Assembly (NCBI GenBank): GCA_002373715.1
Contig: DFLI01000053.1
Location: 1 to 53,615 of the forward strand
Direction of reading: 5' to 3'
Length of the DNA: 53,615 nt
Source: Bacteroidales bacterium UBA3623
GTDB taxonomy: Bacteria; Bacteroidota; Bacteroidia; Bacteroidales; UBA932
Shown here: positions 1 to 8,676 of the stretch, one piece after another
How the letters are laid out: each line of letters starts with the position of its first letter
How positions within the stretch are numbered: position 1 is the stretch's first letter
Made by a program: the position numbers and the translations under genes
Notes under the pieces: model-generated
What the model was told of the DNA's origin: nothing
Databases searched by the model: none
The model's input: the letters and a program-made list of their open reading frames with translations, nothing else

Positions 1-1
1 G

Positions 2-451
2 GCCGAAGACCTGCCCGCCGCCGTGCGCTTTGCCTTCACGGAGGGAAATACGGCCCTGGTGGAGAAAGCCATTCCCGCAGAGCATGAACTCACCTGCGCC
101 GTGTATAGGGACGGCAAGGAGGTAAAGGCCCTGCCCATCATTGAGGTTATTTCCGAAACCGGCTGGTTCGACTATGACGCCAAGTACAATGGCCTCAGCC
201 AGGAAGTTTGCCCCGCCCAAGTTTCCGAGGAACTCACCAAGAGCGTTCAGGAAACCAGTAAGCGCATTTATGAATATCTGGGCTGCAAGGGCCTCGTACG
301 TATGGACTACCTCTCTTCCAAGGAGGGTCTGTACTTCCTGGAGGTAAACATTATCCCGGGCATGACCAACGCCTCGCTGGTCCCCAAGATGATCCGTACC
401 GCCGGTATTGCCATCACCGACTTCCTTACCACCATCATAGAGAATTCCTAA
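2..451 (+). CDS. ddl: D-alanine--D-alanine ligase, C-terminal part (cut by window start)
   Basis: ATP-dependent cytoplasmic ligase making the D-Ala-D-Ala dipeptide for peptidoglycan precursors. Only the last ~150 residues are present; the reading frame is open from the first bases, so the true start lies outside the window and the GTG at 23 is an internal Val codon. The C-terminal ATP-grasp signature is visible: an E-V-N-I-I-P-G-M-T-N-A-S-L-V-P stretch, matching the family's N-x-x-P-G-(F/M)-T-x-x-S-(L/M)-x-P with the Mg-binding Glu and Asn. The stop codon is 3 bases before the prmC start, so the two genes are probably co-transcribed. Confidence 0.93.
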   Translation, partial: AEDLPAAVRFAFTEGNTALVEKAIPAEHELTCAVYRDGKEVKALPIIEVISETGWFDYDAKYNGLSQEVCPAQVSEELTKSVQETSKRIYEYLGCKGLVRMDYLSSKEGLYFLEVNIIPGMTNASLVPKMIRTAGIAITDFLTTIIENS

Positions 452-454
452 GGA

Positions 455-1357
455 ATGTTATTAGCCGATTTTTTGAAAGAAGGGACGAAGGCCCTGGAGT
501 CGCTGTACCCCACTGCCGAGGCGCGCAACCTGGTTTCGCTGCTTTGCGAGGATCTTATCGGCATTCCCCACTATACCCATATCATAGAGCCCCAGTATGC
601 CCTGAATCCCAAGGATGAGACCGTCCTGCAGGAGGGCTTGGAGCGGCTGAAAAAAGGAGAGCCCATCCAGTATGTGACGGGCCGATGTGAATTCATGGGC
701 CGCCGCTTCCATGTAACATCGGAGGTGCTCATCCCCCGCCCGGAGACGGAACTGCTGGTGCGGGAGGCCGTGAAGCAGGCAGACCGCATCCGCCGTATGC
801 GCAGCCCCTATGGAAAGGGCGCAGAACCGGTCCGTGTGCTGGACCTTTGCACCGGCTCCGGCTGCATTGCCTGGTCGGTAGCCCTGGAGGTTCCCGGCGT
901 GCAGGTGGTGGCGGTGGATCTCTCCGAAGGTGCCCTCCAGGTGGCCAAGGGGCAGGATTTCTCGGCCGAAATCAAAAGCAGCGGCGCTCTCCCGCCCGTC
1001 TTTGTAAGGGCCGATGTCCTGGACGCCGAACAGTTCTTCCCGCACGGATCCTTCGACCTCATTCTTTCCAACCCGCCCTATATCCGGGAGCAGGAAAAGG
1101 CCCTCATGCGGCCCAACGTGCTGGACTACGAGCCTTCCATGGCCCTCTTTGTCCCGGATGAAGACCCTCTTCTGTTCTATCGCGCCATTGCCACCTGGTC
1201 GCAGCGTCTCCTGCTGGCCGAAGGCATGGGCCTCACGGAAATTAACGAAGAGCTGGGAGCTCAAACCCAGGCCGTTTTTGCTGCCGCGGGGTTCCGGGAT
1301 GTGGAACTTGTGAAGGACTTTTATGACAAAACTCGCTTTGTTTTCTACAAGCGATAG
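455..1357 (+). CDS. prmC: Peptide chain release factor N5-glutamine methyltransferase
   Basis: S-adenosylmethionine-dependent enzyme that methylates the Gln of the GGQ loop in release factors RF1/RF2. The 300-residue length is normal. An N-terminal helical domain (residues ~1-95) ends at a PRPETE segment. It is followed by the SAM-binding motif V-L-D-L-C-T-G-S-G (~128-136) and the catalytic NPPY motif at 206-209. The ATG at 455 follows the ddl stop with a 3-base gap. The RNA-methyltransferase relatives share NPPY, but the N-terminal domain and PRPETE segment make PrmC the best call. Confidence 0.95.
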   Translation: MLLADFLKEGTKALESLYPTAEARNLVSLLCEDLIGIPHYTHIIEPQYALNPKDETVLQEGLERLKKGEPIQYVTGRCEFMGRRFHVTSEVLIPRPETELLVREAVKQADRIRRMRSPYGKGAEPVRVLDLCTGSGCIAWSVALEVPGVQVVAVDLSEGALQVAKGQDFSAEIKSSGALPPVFVRADVLDAEQFFPHGSFDLILSNPPYIREQEKALMRPNVLDYEPSMALFVPDEDPLLFYRAIATWSQRLLLAEGMGLTEINEELGAQTQAVFAAAGFRDVELVKDFYDKTRFVFYKR

Positions 1358-1476
1358 GCCTTGCAGCCGCATACAATACACATTTTAAACTTAAGCGTGT
1401 GAAACCTTTTTTACACGGATAAGTATTCGGTACTTTGCACCAAGGAACCGGAGCGTTCATTCCGGCCCATTGAGTT

Positions 1477-2637
1477 ATGAAGTACAGAATCCTTTTGACG
1501 GCCCTTCTGGCCGTTACCCTCTCTGCTTGTGAAGAGGTTTTGTTAACTCCCGTAGAGGAGGAAGTGTCTTCCAGGGAACCTGTGGTGCTGCTGGAAGATG
1601 TTGCCCGTGTCCTTTCCCACGTGCCCCTGGAGGGTGAACAGCTGGACGAAGTGCACGATGCCGCTCAGTCGTCGGCCACCAACGGCTACGACGAAGAATA
1701 CCGCATGAAGGAGCTCTTCCTGGAGCCCGGAAGCGGGGTGGGAGAGACAGATAATACCAAGGCTTCCTCGTACAGCCGGCCCCTGAGGGAGCTTCTGCGA
1801 GAGGCGGCCCATGCCACTAAGGCTTCCGGCACCCTGGAGGACCCGGATGCCTGGCTGGAGGCCTTATCGGCCTCAGACATTCAAATCTACTGGCCTTTTT
1901 CGGAGCAGTGGGATGGCGAATCGGCCCCGATCATTACCTTCGACCCGGGCGGGGATGCTTCTCAGAACGAAGGCTATCAGTTGGGGGCCGACGGCCAGCT
2001 CAAGAAAGTGCTGGTAACCGAAGAAATGGCCCGGGAGAGCCCTGTTTGGGTAATTAACCGCAACTCGGATGCAGATTACAAGACCCTGGAAATGCTTCGG
2101 CGGGAAGACCCTGATTGGGGAAACGGCGGGGGAGACCTCGTCATCCCCACCAAGGCCAGCACGGAGCCCAAAACCCTGGTGCTGCGCTCTCTTACCGCCA
2201 ATCGTAACTTTGACTCATGGTTGGCGGGGGCCAGCGAACTGTGGGTGAAGATTGCAAAGGTTGAGGACTTCAAGGCCTCTACCGAGGGAGAACTCCGCCT
2301 CTACGATCCGGCCATCACAGACTTCATGATAGTGGTGCGCCGGGGGCAGAAAGGGGAGGAAATAGCCCTCAATACGGTGCTGGTGTCCGAATGGACACAG
2401 CAGCTTGAAAGCTGCGCGTTGATGATCGTCGAGGACGATGGCGGCACCCAGACCACCTGGAGCTGCAAGGCCAAGGTAAGCATCAAGAAAGACGTGTATG
2501 GCTTTGAGGTGGAAATGCCCTTGAGAAGCCGCGACGACATTATCTGGCGCGGCTCCCTGGCCCGCAGTTTCGTAGAACGCAACAACGCCAAAACCGTGAA
2601 CCTGGGAGAAGTCGCTGTGGTGATGGAATTAATTTAG
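1477..2637 (+). CDS. Hypothetical lipoprotein
   Basis: 386-residue protein of unknown function. Residues 1-18 form a lipoprotein signal with lipobox L-S-A-C and Cys18 as predicted lipidation site, so the mature protein should be membrane-anchored on the periplasmic or cell-surface side. The next ~110 residues are acidic and low in hydrophobics, probably disordered. The rest (~130-386) is mixed beta-rich sequence with no motif I recognise. The final W-R-G-S-L-A-R-S-F-V segment and two Cys near residues 309 and 328 are its most distinctive points. A 119-bp gap separates it from prmC, with a promoter-like TACTTTG at 1431-1437, one base shorter than the usual TAnnTTTG. Its stop codon abuts the promoter of the U32 gene. 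Confidence 0.8.
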   Translation: MKYRILLTALLAVTLSACEEVLLTPVEEEVSSREPVVLLEDVARVLSHVPLEGEQLDEVHDAAQSSATNGYDEEYRMKELFLEPGSGVGETDNTKASSYSRPLRELLREAAHATKASGTLEDPDAWLEALSASDIQIYWPFSEQWDGESAPIITFDPGGDASQNEGYQLGADGQLKKVLVTEEMARESPVWVINRNSDADYKTLEMLRREDPDWGNGGGDLVIPTKASTEPKTLVLRSLTANRNFDSWLAGASELWVKIAKVEDFKASTEGELRLYDPAITDFMIVVRRGQKGEEIALNTVLVSEWTQQLESCALMIVEDDGGTQTTWSCKAKVSIKKDVYGFEVEMPLRSRDDIIWRGSLARSFVERNNAKTVNLGEVAVVMELI

Positions 2638-2645
2638 TATCTTTG
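2638..2645 (+). promoter_or_regulatory. -7 element of the U32 gene promoter (near-leaderless mRNA)
   Basis: TATCTTTG matches the Bacteroidota -7 consensus TAnnTTTG. It starts at the base after the upstream stop codon and only 4 bases separate it from the GTG start at 2650. Transcription is therefore expected to begin at or next to the start codon. Confidence 0.6.
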
Positions 2646-2649
2646 CAGG

Positions 2650-4371
2650 GTGAGAACCTTGGAGCTTTTGGCGCCGGCCCGTACGGCAGATATCGGCATC
2701 GCAGCCATAGACTGCGGGGCCGATGCCGTTTATATCGCTGGCCCGGCTTTCGGGGCCCGTGTGGCCGCCGGTAATCCGGTAGAGGATATTGCCCGGCTTT
2801 GTGAGTATGCCCACCGTTATGGTGTGCGCATCTATGCCACTGTGAATACGCTCTTGAAAGAGGAGGAAAAGCCGCAGGCGCAGCAGCTGGTGAAGCAGTT
2901 GGAACAGGCCGGGGTGGATGCCCTCATCGTGCAGGACCCGGCGGTGCTGGAGATGAGCGATACGCTCATCATGCATGCCTCCACCCAGTGTGCCCTCCGC
3001 GCGCCGGATAAGGCCAGGGGGCTGGAAAGCCTGGGCTTTGGCCGCCTGGTACTGGAGAGAGAACTTTCCCTTGAACAGATTAAAGCCATTCGCGGGGCGG
3101 TGAATACGGAGCTGGAGTTCTTCGTGCATGGTGCCCTGTGCGTGTGCTACAGCGGTCAGTGTTACCTCTCGGAATATCTCACCGGACGCAGCGCCAACCG
3201 TGGAGAATGTGCCCAGCCCTGCCGGAGTCTGTACAATCTGGAAGACGCCTCCGGCAAAACGCTTGTCAAAAACAAAGCCCTTCTTTCCTTGAAGGACTAC
3301 AATCTTCTCCATCGGCTGGAAGAGCTGGCGGAAGCCGGTATAGACTCCTTTAAAATAGAAGGCCGCCTGAAGGGGGAATCATACGTCCGCAATGTCGTAA
3401 AAGCCTATTCCGAGGCCCTGGATGCCCTGGTGGCCCGTTATCCGGAAAAATACCGCCGTTCGTCTTTCGGTCATGTGCGGGGCGGCTTTGCACCGGATCT
3501 CAAGAAAACCTTTAACAGAGGCTATACAGAACTGTTCCTGGATGGGAAACGTGGCCAGTGGGCTTCCATGGATGCGCCCAAATCCATGGGTGAATACGTG
3601 GGAAAAGTAGCCCGTATAAAGGCCGATGGCCTGGTGCTGGAACCCGCCGCACCCGGCTTAGTTCTCTCCAACGGAGACGGCTTTGCCTTTGTAAATACCC
3701 AGGGTGGCATCACAGGCTTCAGGGCCGATGTCTGCGAAGGCCTGAGCATCCGCTGCAAAAAGCCCGAGGGACTCCGGGAAGGCCTTCCGCTGTACCGCAA
3801 CATCAGTGCCGCCTTCGAGCGGCAAATAGAGGCCGCCAAGCCGGTGCGGGAAATAGACGTCAAACTGTCTGTGAAACTGCAAGGCGGCGTCATTACGGCA
3901 TGCGCCGTCACCGAAGACGGTCGGGAAACCTGTCAGAAACTGGAGGGTTCGGCCGATGCGGCCAGGGACCCGGAAAGAATGGTACAAACCCTGCGGGAAC
4001 AGCTTTCCAAACGAAGTGGCCGCTACGCCTTTTCCGTGGAAGATTTCCAGGCCGATGGCCCCGTTCCCTTCTTCCCCACATCGGCCCTCAATGGCCTTCG
4101 AAGGGTGCTGGCAGAGCAGCTGGATCGGCTGCCGGTAAAAACCTTCCCCTTATACCGGGGTGTCAAGTCTCCCGATGGCAACTTCCGCCTGGAATACGCA
4201 TCCCACGGGGAACTCATGCGCACCAAATACTGTGTGAGGCATGAGCTGGGCCTTTGCCCCAAGCAGGGAAAGGCGAAAAAAGCAGAACCGCTCTTCCTCC
4301 GGAACGGGAAAGAGCGGCTCCAACTTTCTTTTGACTGTGCCGTCTGTGAAATGACGGTTACAGAGTCTTGA
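2650..4371 (+). CDS. U32 family peptidase-like protein (RlhA/TrhP-type RNA hydroxylation protein)
   Basis: 573 residues. The U32 signature E-F-F-V-H-G-A-L-C-V-C-Y-S-G-Q-C-Y-L-S lies at about 157-175, followed by C-A-Q-P-C, giving the Cys cluster of this family. A Cys-rich tail (~530-570) adds C-x(8)-C and C-A-V-C. Family members were named peptidases, but E. coli TrhP and RlhA hydroxylate tRNA uridine and 23S rRNA cytidine. The long C-terminal half suggests the RlhA-like architecture, but substrate cannot be decided from sequence. The GTG start at 2650 is chosen because the protein begins with the family's L-E-L-L-A-P-A and because the promoter ends 4 bases upstream. Its last 14 bases overlap the convergent TPR gene. 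Confidence 0.85.
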   Translation: MRTLELLAPARTADIGIAAIDCGADAVYIAGPAFGARVAAGNPVEDIARLCEYAHRYGVRIYATVNTLLKEEEKPQAQQLVKQLEQAGVDALIVQDPAVLEMSDTLIMHASTQCALRAPDKARGLESLGFGRLVLERELSLEQIKAIRGAVNTELEFFVHGALCVCYSGQCYLSEYLTGRSANRGECAQPCRSLYNLEDASGKTLVKNKALLSLKDYNLLHRLEELAEAGIDSFKIEGRLKGESYVRNVVKAYSEALDALVARYPEKYRRSSFGHVRGGFAPDLKKTFNRGYTELFLDGKRGQWASMDAPKSMGEYVGKVARIKADGLVLEPAAPGLVLSNGDGFAFVNTQGGITGFRADVCEGLSIRCKKPEGLREGLPLYRNISAAFERQIEAAKPVREIDVKLSVKLQGGVITACAVTEDGRETCQKLEGSADAARDPERMVQTLREQLSKRSGRYAFSVEDFQADGPVPFFPTSALNGLRRVLAEQLDRLPVKTFPLYRGVKSPDGNFRLEYASHGELMRTKYCVRHELGLCPKQGKAKKAEPLFLRNGKERLQLSFDCAVCEMTVTES

Positions 4372-5284
4372 GCTGAACTTCGGCCTGGGCGGCATACTTG
4401 GTGCCGGCCAGCTTCTTGTAATACTCCTTGGCGGTAGCCTTGTCTCCGGCCTTCTGGGCGGTAGCGGCAATGGTGAACATGATGTCGGCTGCGTCCTTGG
4501 CGTTGGGGTTCACCTCCAGATACTTCTTGTAAGCATTAATGGCGTTGGCGTTCTTGCCGGCCTTGGTATAGGCGTTGGCAATGAGCTTGTAGGCATTGGC
4601 GCTTTCGGCGTAGGTGTTGGACTTCTCCAGGGCGGCTACAGCCTCCAGGTTCTTGCCGGCCTTCAGGAGGGCCTGGCCTTCCTTGAGGTAAGCGGTGCCC
4701 AGCAGCTTGGCGGCATTGGCTTCACCCAGATCGTTGGCCTTGGTGAGGGCCTCGATGGCACCGTCCATGTCACCGGTCTGCATCAGGGCCTGGCCCAGCA
4801 GCAGGTTGGCCTTGCCGTCTTCGGGATTCATGCCCACCAGATCCTTAAAGGTGTTGGCGGCACCTACGAAATCCTTATTGCTCAGAAGGGTGGAACCCTT
4901 GCGCATATATACGTTGGAGATAAGGCTGGTAGCCTCTGCAATCACCTCGTCCTGACCGAAATCGGCAGCGGTGGTCTTTGCGTCCTGCAGGGTGGCGAGG
5001 GCGTCGTCGTAGGCGGCTTCGTTAATCTGCTCTTTGGCAATGGACAGCAGAGCACCGGTGATGGCGGTCTGGCAGGTGCCTACGAATTCGGCGGCATCTT
5101 CCTCCGTGCATTTGGTAGCAATTTCCAGAGCGGAACGGAACTGGGTGAGGGCCTCTACCTTGTTGTTTCCTTCCATGGCCTGGACGCCGGTGTTGTAGGC
5201 TTCCTTGGCATCGTTAAGATTCTGTGCACCAGCCACGGCGGCTGCAAAGCCAAGGGCTGCGAGAACGACAAATAGTTTTTTCAT
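4358..5284 (-). CDS. Secreted tetratricopeptide-repeat protein
   Basis: 308 residues beginning with a signal peptide (about 1-20, A-V-A-G-A-Q cleavage region), so periplasmic or outer-membrane associated. The rest is helical repeats with TPR spacing: A-Y-N-T-G-V-Q-A-M-E-G-N-N-K near residue 29, and later repeats containing G-D-M-D-G-A-I-E-A-L-T-K-A and A-I-N-A-Y-K-K-Y-L-E-V-N-P. TPR proteins are scaffolds for protein complexes; no partner can be named. It has its own promoter (CAAAAATA at 5330-5337, which is TATTTTTG on the coding strand) back to back with that of the M16 gene. The C-terminal end overlaps the U32 gene on the other strand by 14 bases, leaving no room for a separate terminator. 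Confidence 0.85.
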   Translation of the reverse strand: MKKLFVVLAALGFAAAVAGAQNLNDAKEAYNTGVQAMEGNNKVEALTQFRSALEIATKCTEEDAAEFVGTCQTAITGALLSIAKEQINEAAYDDALATLQDAKTTAADFGQDEVIAEATSLISNVYMRKGSTLLSNKDFVGAANTFKDLVGMNPEDGKANLLLGQALMQTGDMDGAIEALTKANDLGEANAAKLLGTAYLKEGQALLKAGKNLEAVAALEKSNTYAESANAYKLIANAYTKAGKNANAINAYKKYLEVNPNAKDAADIMFTIAATAQKAGDKATAKEYYKKLAGTKYAAQAEVQLKTL

Positions 5285-5329
5285 CTTCTTCTTATTGATA
5301 AGTTAAACATTCGTTTAGCACACGAATTG

Positions 5330-5337
5330 CAAAAATA
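5330..5337 (-). promoter_or_regulatory. -7 element for the TPR gene
   Basis: Reads TATTTTTG on the minus strand (TAnnTTTG), about 45 bases upstream of the ATG at 5284. It faces away from the plus-strand -7 element at 5351-5358. Confidence 0.55.
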
Positions 5338-5350
5338 GCAAAAATGTTTG

Positions 5351-5358
5351 TAATTTTG
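5351..5358 (+). promoter_or_regulatory. -7 element for the M16-like gene
   Basis: TAATTTTG, matching TAnnTTTG, 17 bases before the ATG at 5376. A four-codon reading frame (ATG at 5360, stop TAA) lies between and is probably accidental. Confidence 0.55.
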
Positions 5359-5375
5359 CATGAAATCCCGGTAAA

Positions 5376-7898
5376 ATGATTGTGGGCAAGTTTTGTACTC
5401 TCGTTGTTTCGTGTTTGGCACTGTTGTGTTTTTCAACAACTGTGCCAGCCCAGTCGCTCCCCAGCCTGTCTGTGGACAGCCGCATCAAGAAAGGAACCCT
5501 GCCCTGCGGCGTTACCTATTATATGGTTACCAACCCTTCCGTGAAGGGATATGCCAACATCGCCGTCATTCAGCGGGATAGGCCCAAGCCGGATGTTCCG
5601 CAGGATCTTCTGAACACCGAATTTCTGGCCAGGATGGGCGTAGCTCCCGGCCCAGAGGGCTACGTGAGTGATGTAGACGGCTCCACGGTGTACCATTTCC
5701 GGGACGTGCCCTTCTTCAAGCCCGAGGTGCTGGATTCCATGCTCCTGTATTCCTTTGCCCGCGTGTATCTCACCAAGGCCGAGCAAGCCGTGGTGGTGAG
5801 CGGAGACATAGATCCGGTAGAACTCAAGAAGAAGATGGACATCTTCTCCATGATGGTGCCCAAGATGCTGGTGAAAGAAAACCACAAACCGGACTATGTG
5901 TGGGAGCCTTCTCCCGCCCCGTGGGTGGAAACCTATCCCTCGGATTCTCCGGTGGCAGAAGTTTCGGTCACCTATGCCGGTGCCCGCGTGCCGTTCAATT
6001 ACATGAACACGGCGCAGGCCATTGTTTCAGACCTCTTTGGAAATGAACTGCAGGAGGTGGTGCGCCACCGCCTGGCCCGCAACCTCAAGGACGAGGGCAT
6101 TCCCTCGGCCAATATTATGTTTGAGTCCCTCCGCAGCATGGATTACGGCGGGGACGAGCGTTACACCGTCAAGGTGAGCGTCCCCCGGGAGCAGGCCGAT
6201 GAAGCCATGCGCGTAGTGGCCCGCACCTTGGGTGAACTGGATTCCTTCGGCGCATCGGCCCGGGAATTCACGGACGCCAAGAAAGTGCTCACGCCCAGCA
6301 TCCGGAACCGGGCGGCCAACACGCCTTCCCGCGAAGACGACATCCGTCGCTGCCTGGCTAATTTCCTCTATGGCGCCAACCTGGCTCCCTATTCGGAGTC
6401 CATGCACTTTTTCGCCCGGAAAACCCTGGCCGACACCACTGAAACCCGCTTTTTCAACAACTTCACGGATGCCCTCCTGGGCCAGTTGGAGAACCTTACG
6501 CTGGAGTTCGCCGGCGTGCCGGATACCCTGGACAAAGACCAGGAACTGTTCAATTACAACCTGGCGTATCTGTACGGCTCTGTTATTTCCAGCGAGAAAG
6601 ACTATAGCTGGCGCAGTGCCGACACCACCGGCCTGGAAGTCTCCGGCCCTAAGGTGAAAATCAAAGGAGAGAAACAGGAACCTGTGACGGGAGGCACCGT
6701 CTGGACCTTCTCCAACGGTATGCGGGTGGTCTTTAAGCCCGTCTCTGGCAGCGGAGTGTTCCACTATGCCCTCCAGCTCAACGGTGGCCTGAGCTCCATC
6801 TCCGGCCTCAAGGAGGGAGAAGGCGGATACCTGGGAGAAATGCTGGGCCTGTACGATGTGGCCGGCATATCGGCCCCCCAGTTCCGGGATTTACTGGCCG
6901 CCGGCGGTGTGAGCATGGAAACCAAGGTGGACGTGAACAGCATGGCCATCCAGGGAGACGCCCCGTCCAACCAGCTCCAGTTCCTTCTGAAGGCCCTTCT
7001 GGCGCTGGCCAACAACCGCGTGCTCAATGTAAACGAATACAATCACTACAGCCAGAACCAGGCCCTCCTGCAGCCGTCCATGAAGGATTTGCTGTACCAG
7101 CGCCTCCTCCCCGGCTTCACTTATACCACCAACAAGCTTCCGGGTAAGCTGTCGGCCGATACTCCCGTAAAGGCCCACAAGTACTTCAACGACCGTTTTG
7201 CCAACATGCAGGACGGCGTGCTCATCCTGTCCGGAGACCTGCAGGAAGAGGCCGTGAAGCGCCTGCTGCTGCGTTATCTGGGTGGTTTCCAAACCCAGAA
7301 GGGCGCTGTGGGGCGCAGGCCCGTATCCCTGAACGTGGAGGAAGAAACGGTAACCAGCACCATGGAGGGTTATCCCAAGGGCATTTATATCCTCATGGAT
7401 GCTGAATTCCCCCTTACCTCAGACCATTTCTACACCTCGCAGGTGGCCGCCCTGGCCCTTCGGCAGTCGCTGATGAAGCGCTTGGCTCCCTACGGATATA
7501 CCGTGAGCGTCCGGCCTTACTTTATGGCGCAGCCCCAGGAGCGTATCCAGATGGCCATCACCTGCCTGCCCGCCTCTCTTTCGGGTTTATCGGCCGATAT
7601 AAAGACGCAGGATCAGGTAGCGGTGCTGGCCGCCATCCGGAAGGCCATAGAGGACGCCGTCCTCACGCCGGTCCAGGCCGATGATCTGAAAGGATGGAAA
7701 GACCGTGTTATGGGAGAGGTGAAGCTCCAGCTGGCCAGCCCGTCGGGCTTTGTGAAAACCCTGCTGGCCCGCTACGCCAACAACAAAGACATTACCAGCC
7801 GTTACACGGAGAGCATATCGGCCATCCAGGCAGGCAGTGTCAAGGAATGTCTGGGCGCCTTGGCCCAGGGAGGCCGCATAGAATACCTGGTACCATGA
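5376..7898 (+). CDS. M16 (insulinase/pitrilysin) family protein lacking the zinc-binding motif
   Basis: 840 residues with a signal peptide (~1-26, ending near P-A-Q-S), so periplasmic or outer-membrane associated. Two pitrilysin-type halves are recognisable: an N-terminal entry strand G-T-L-P-C-G-V-T-Y-Y near residue 41, and a second one T-F-S-N-G-M-R-V-V-F-K-P near residue 448. Active M16 enzymes carry HxxEH soon after the first strand. Here that position reads D-L-L-N-T-E-F-L-A-R-M and no HxxEH occurs anywhere in the protein. It is therefore probably a non-catalytic subunit or binding homologue. Bacteroidota often encode M16 paralogues in pairs, but no active partner is present here. The stop overlaps the DUF3109 start as ATGA, implying translational coupling. 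Confidence 0.82.
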   Translation: MIVGKFCTLVVSCLALLCFSTTVPAQSLPSLSVDSRIKKGTLPCGVTYYMVTNPSVKGYANIAVIQRDRPKPDVPQDLLNTEFLARMGVAPGPEGYVSDVDGSTVYHFRDVPFFKPEVLDSMLLYSFARVYLTKAEQAVVVSGDIDPVELKKKMDIFSMMVPKMLVKENHKPDYVWEPSPAPWVETYPSDSPVAEVSVTYAGARVPFNYMNTAQAIVSDLFGNELQEVVRHRLARNLKDEGIPSANIMFESLRSMDYGGDERYTVKVSVPREQADEAMRVVARTLGELDSFGASAREFTDAKKVLTPSIRNRAANTPSREDDIRRCLANFLYGANLAPYSESMHFFARKTLADTTETRFFNNFTDALLGQLENLTLEFAGVPDTLDKDQELFNYNLAYLYGSVISSEKDYSWRSADTTGLEVSGPKVKIKGEKQEPVTGGTVWTFSNGMRVVFKPVSGSGVFHYALQLNGGLSSISGLKEGEGGYLGEMLGLYDVAGISAPQFRDLLAAGGVSMETKVDVNSMAIQGDAPSNQLQFLLKALLALANNRVLNVNEYNHYSQNQALLQPSMKDLLYQRLLPGFTYTTNKLPGKLSADTPVKAHKYFNDRFANMQDGVLILSGDLQEEAVKRLLLRYLGGFQTQKGAVGRRPVSLNVEEETVTSTMEGYPKGIYILMDAEFPLTSDHFYTSQVAALALRQSLMKRLAPYGYTVSVRPYFMAQPQERIQMAITCLPASLSGLSADIKTQDQVAVLAAIRKAIEDAVLTPVQADDLKGWKDRVMGEVKLQLASPSGFVKTLLARYANNKDITSRYTESISAIQAGSVKECLGALAQGGRIEYLVP

Positions 7899-8497
7899 AG
7901 CAGAGAGATTTTGGCTCCATTATAGAGATTGGGGATGTGCTGGTGTCGGAAGATGTCATCCTGGAATACTTTGCCTGCGACTATGACGTTTGCAAGGGCA
8001 AATGCTGCATCATAGGAGACAGCGGTGCTCCGCTCAAGGAAGAGGAGCTGGAGCCCCTGGAGGCCAATTACGACAGCTATAAAGACCTCATGCGCCCCGA
8101 AGGCCGCGCGGCCGTTCAGGCCAAAGGCTTTTTCGAGATAGACCGGGAAGGAGACATTGTGACACCCCTGGTTCCGGGCAGCGAAGAATGCGCCTTCTGC
8201 CATTTCGAGAACGGCAGCTGTTTCTGCTCCATCGAGCGACAGTTCTGCAAAGGCCTCTCCAAGTTCAAAAAACCCATCTCCTGCTCCCTTTACCCCATTC
8301 GCGTGGTAGATTTGGGAGGGAGCCGATGCGGGCTTAACCTGCACCGCTGGGACATCTGCCGCGAGGCCTATGAAAAAGGGCGCCGCGAAGGAATCCGGGT
8401 TTACGAATTCCTCCGCGGGCCGCTTACAGATGCTTTTGGCGAGGAGTTTTACTCAGCCTTATCGGCCGCGGCTAAGATGCTCATGGCCGCCTCGTAG
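7895..8497 (+). CDS. DUF3109 family protein (Cys-cluster, putative metal-binding)
   Basis: 200 residues. It is rich in conserved Cys arranged as in DUF3109/YkgJ-like clusters: C-D-Y-D-V-C-K-G-K-C-C (~27-37), C-A-F-C (~96-99), C-F-C (~106-108), C-K-G (~115) and S-C-S-L-Y-P-I-R (~126-133). These probably bind Fe or Zn; the biochemical role is unknown. The open frame extends upstream to 7694 inside the M16 gene, but the ATG at 7895 is chosen because it forms an ATGA overlap with the M16 stop and yields the family's normal N-terminus. Its last 49 bases overlap the end of the convergent DUF2007 gene. Confidence 0.87.
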   Translation: MKQRDFGSIIEIGDVLVSEDVILEYFACDYDVCKGKCCIIGDSGAPLKEEELEPLEANYDSYKDLMRPEGRAAVQAKGFFEIDREGDIVTPLVPGSEECAFCHFENGSCFCSIERQFCKGLSKFKKPISCSLYPIRVVDLGGSRCGLNLHRWDICREAYEKGRREGIRVYEFLRGPLTDAFGEEFYSALSAAAKMLMAAS

Positions 8498-8676
8498 TCA
8501 CTTTCATTCACCTTCACTTCAATGGGCTTGGCCAGGCCAAGGCCGGTGAAAGACGAGTCGGCGCCAAAGACGCCGGCAGGGATGCCGTTGTCGCCCAGTT
8601 TGGCTACCAGTAAATCGGCCTGGAACTTTTCGTTGAAGACGGCTACGGTCTTGAATCCTTGGGTATCAGTTGTCAT
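8449..8676 (-). CDS. DUF2007-like small protein (putative signal-transducing protein)
   Basis: 75 residues. The order is a beta strand F-K-T-V-A-V-F, a helix Q-A-D-L-L-V-A-K-L, a glycine-rich turn D-N-G-I-P-A-G-V-F-G-A-D, then a strand I-E-V-K-V-N and an acidic helix. This matches the beta-alpha-beta layout of DUF2007 (ACT-like ligand-binding fold); the function is not established. It is the last gene of a four-gene minus-strand operon and its start overlaps the preceding gene by 11 bases. Its 3' end lies inside the DUF3109 coding region on the other strand. Confidence 0.75.
   Translation of the reverse strand: MTTDTQGFKTVAVFNEKFQADLLVAKLGDNGIPAGVFGADSSFTGLGLAKPIEVKVNESDYEAAMSILAAADKAE

Noticed and set aside
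1396..1417. Small stem-loop after prmC (CGTGT/ACACG)
   Set aside because: Five base pairs with a 12-base loop and no T-run; too weak to call a terminator.
5360..5374. Four-codon ORF before the M16-like gene
   Set aside because: Too short, with no hairpin or regulatory codons; best explained by chance.
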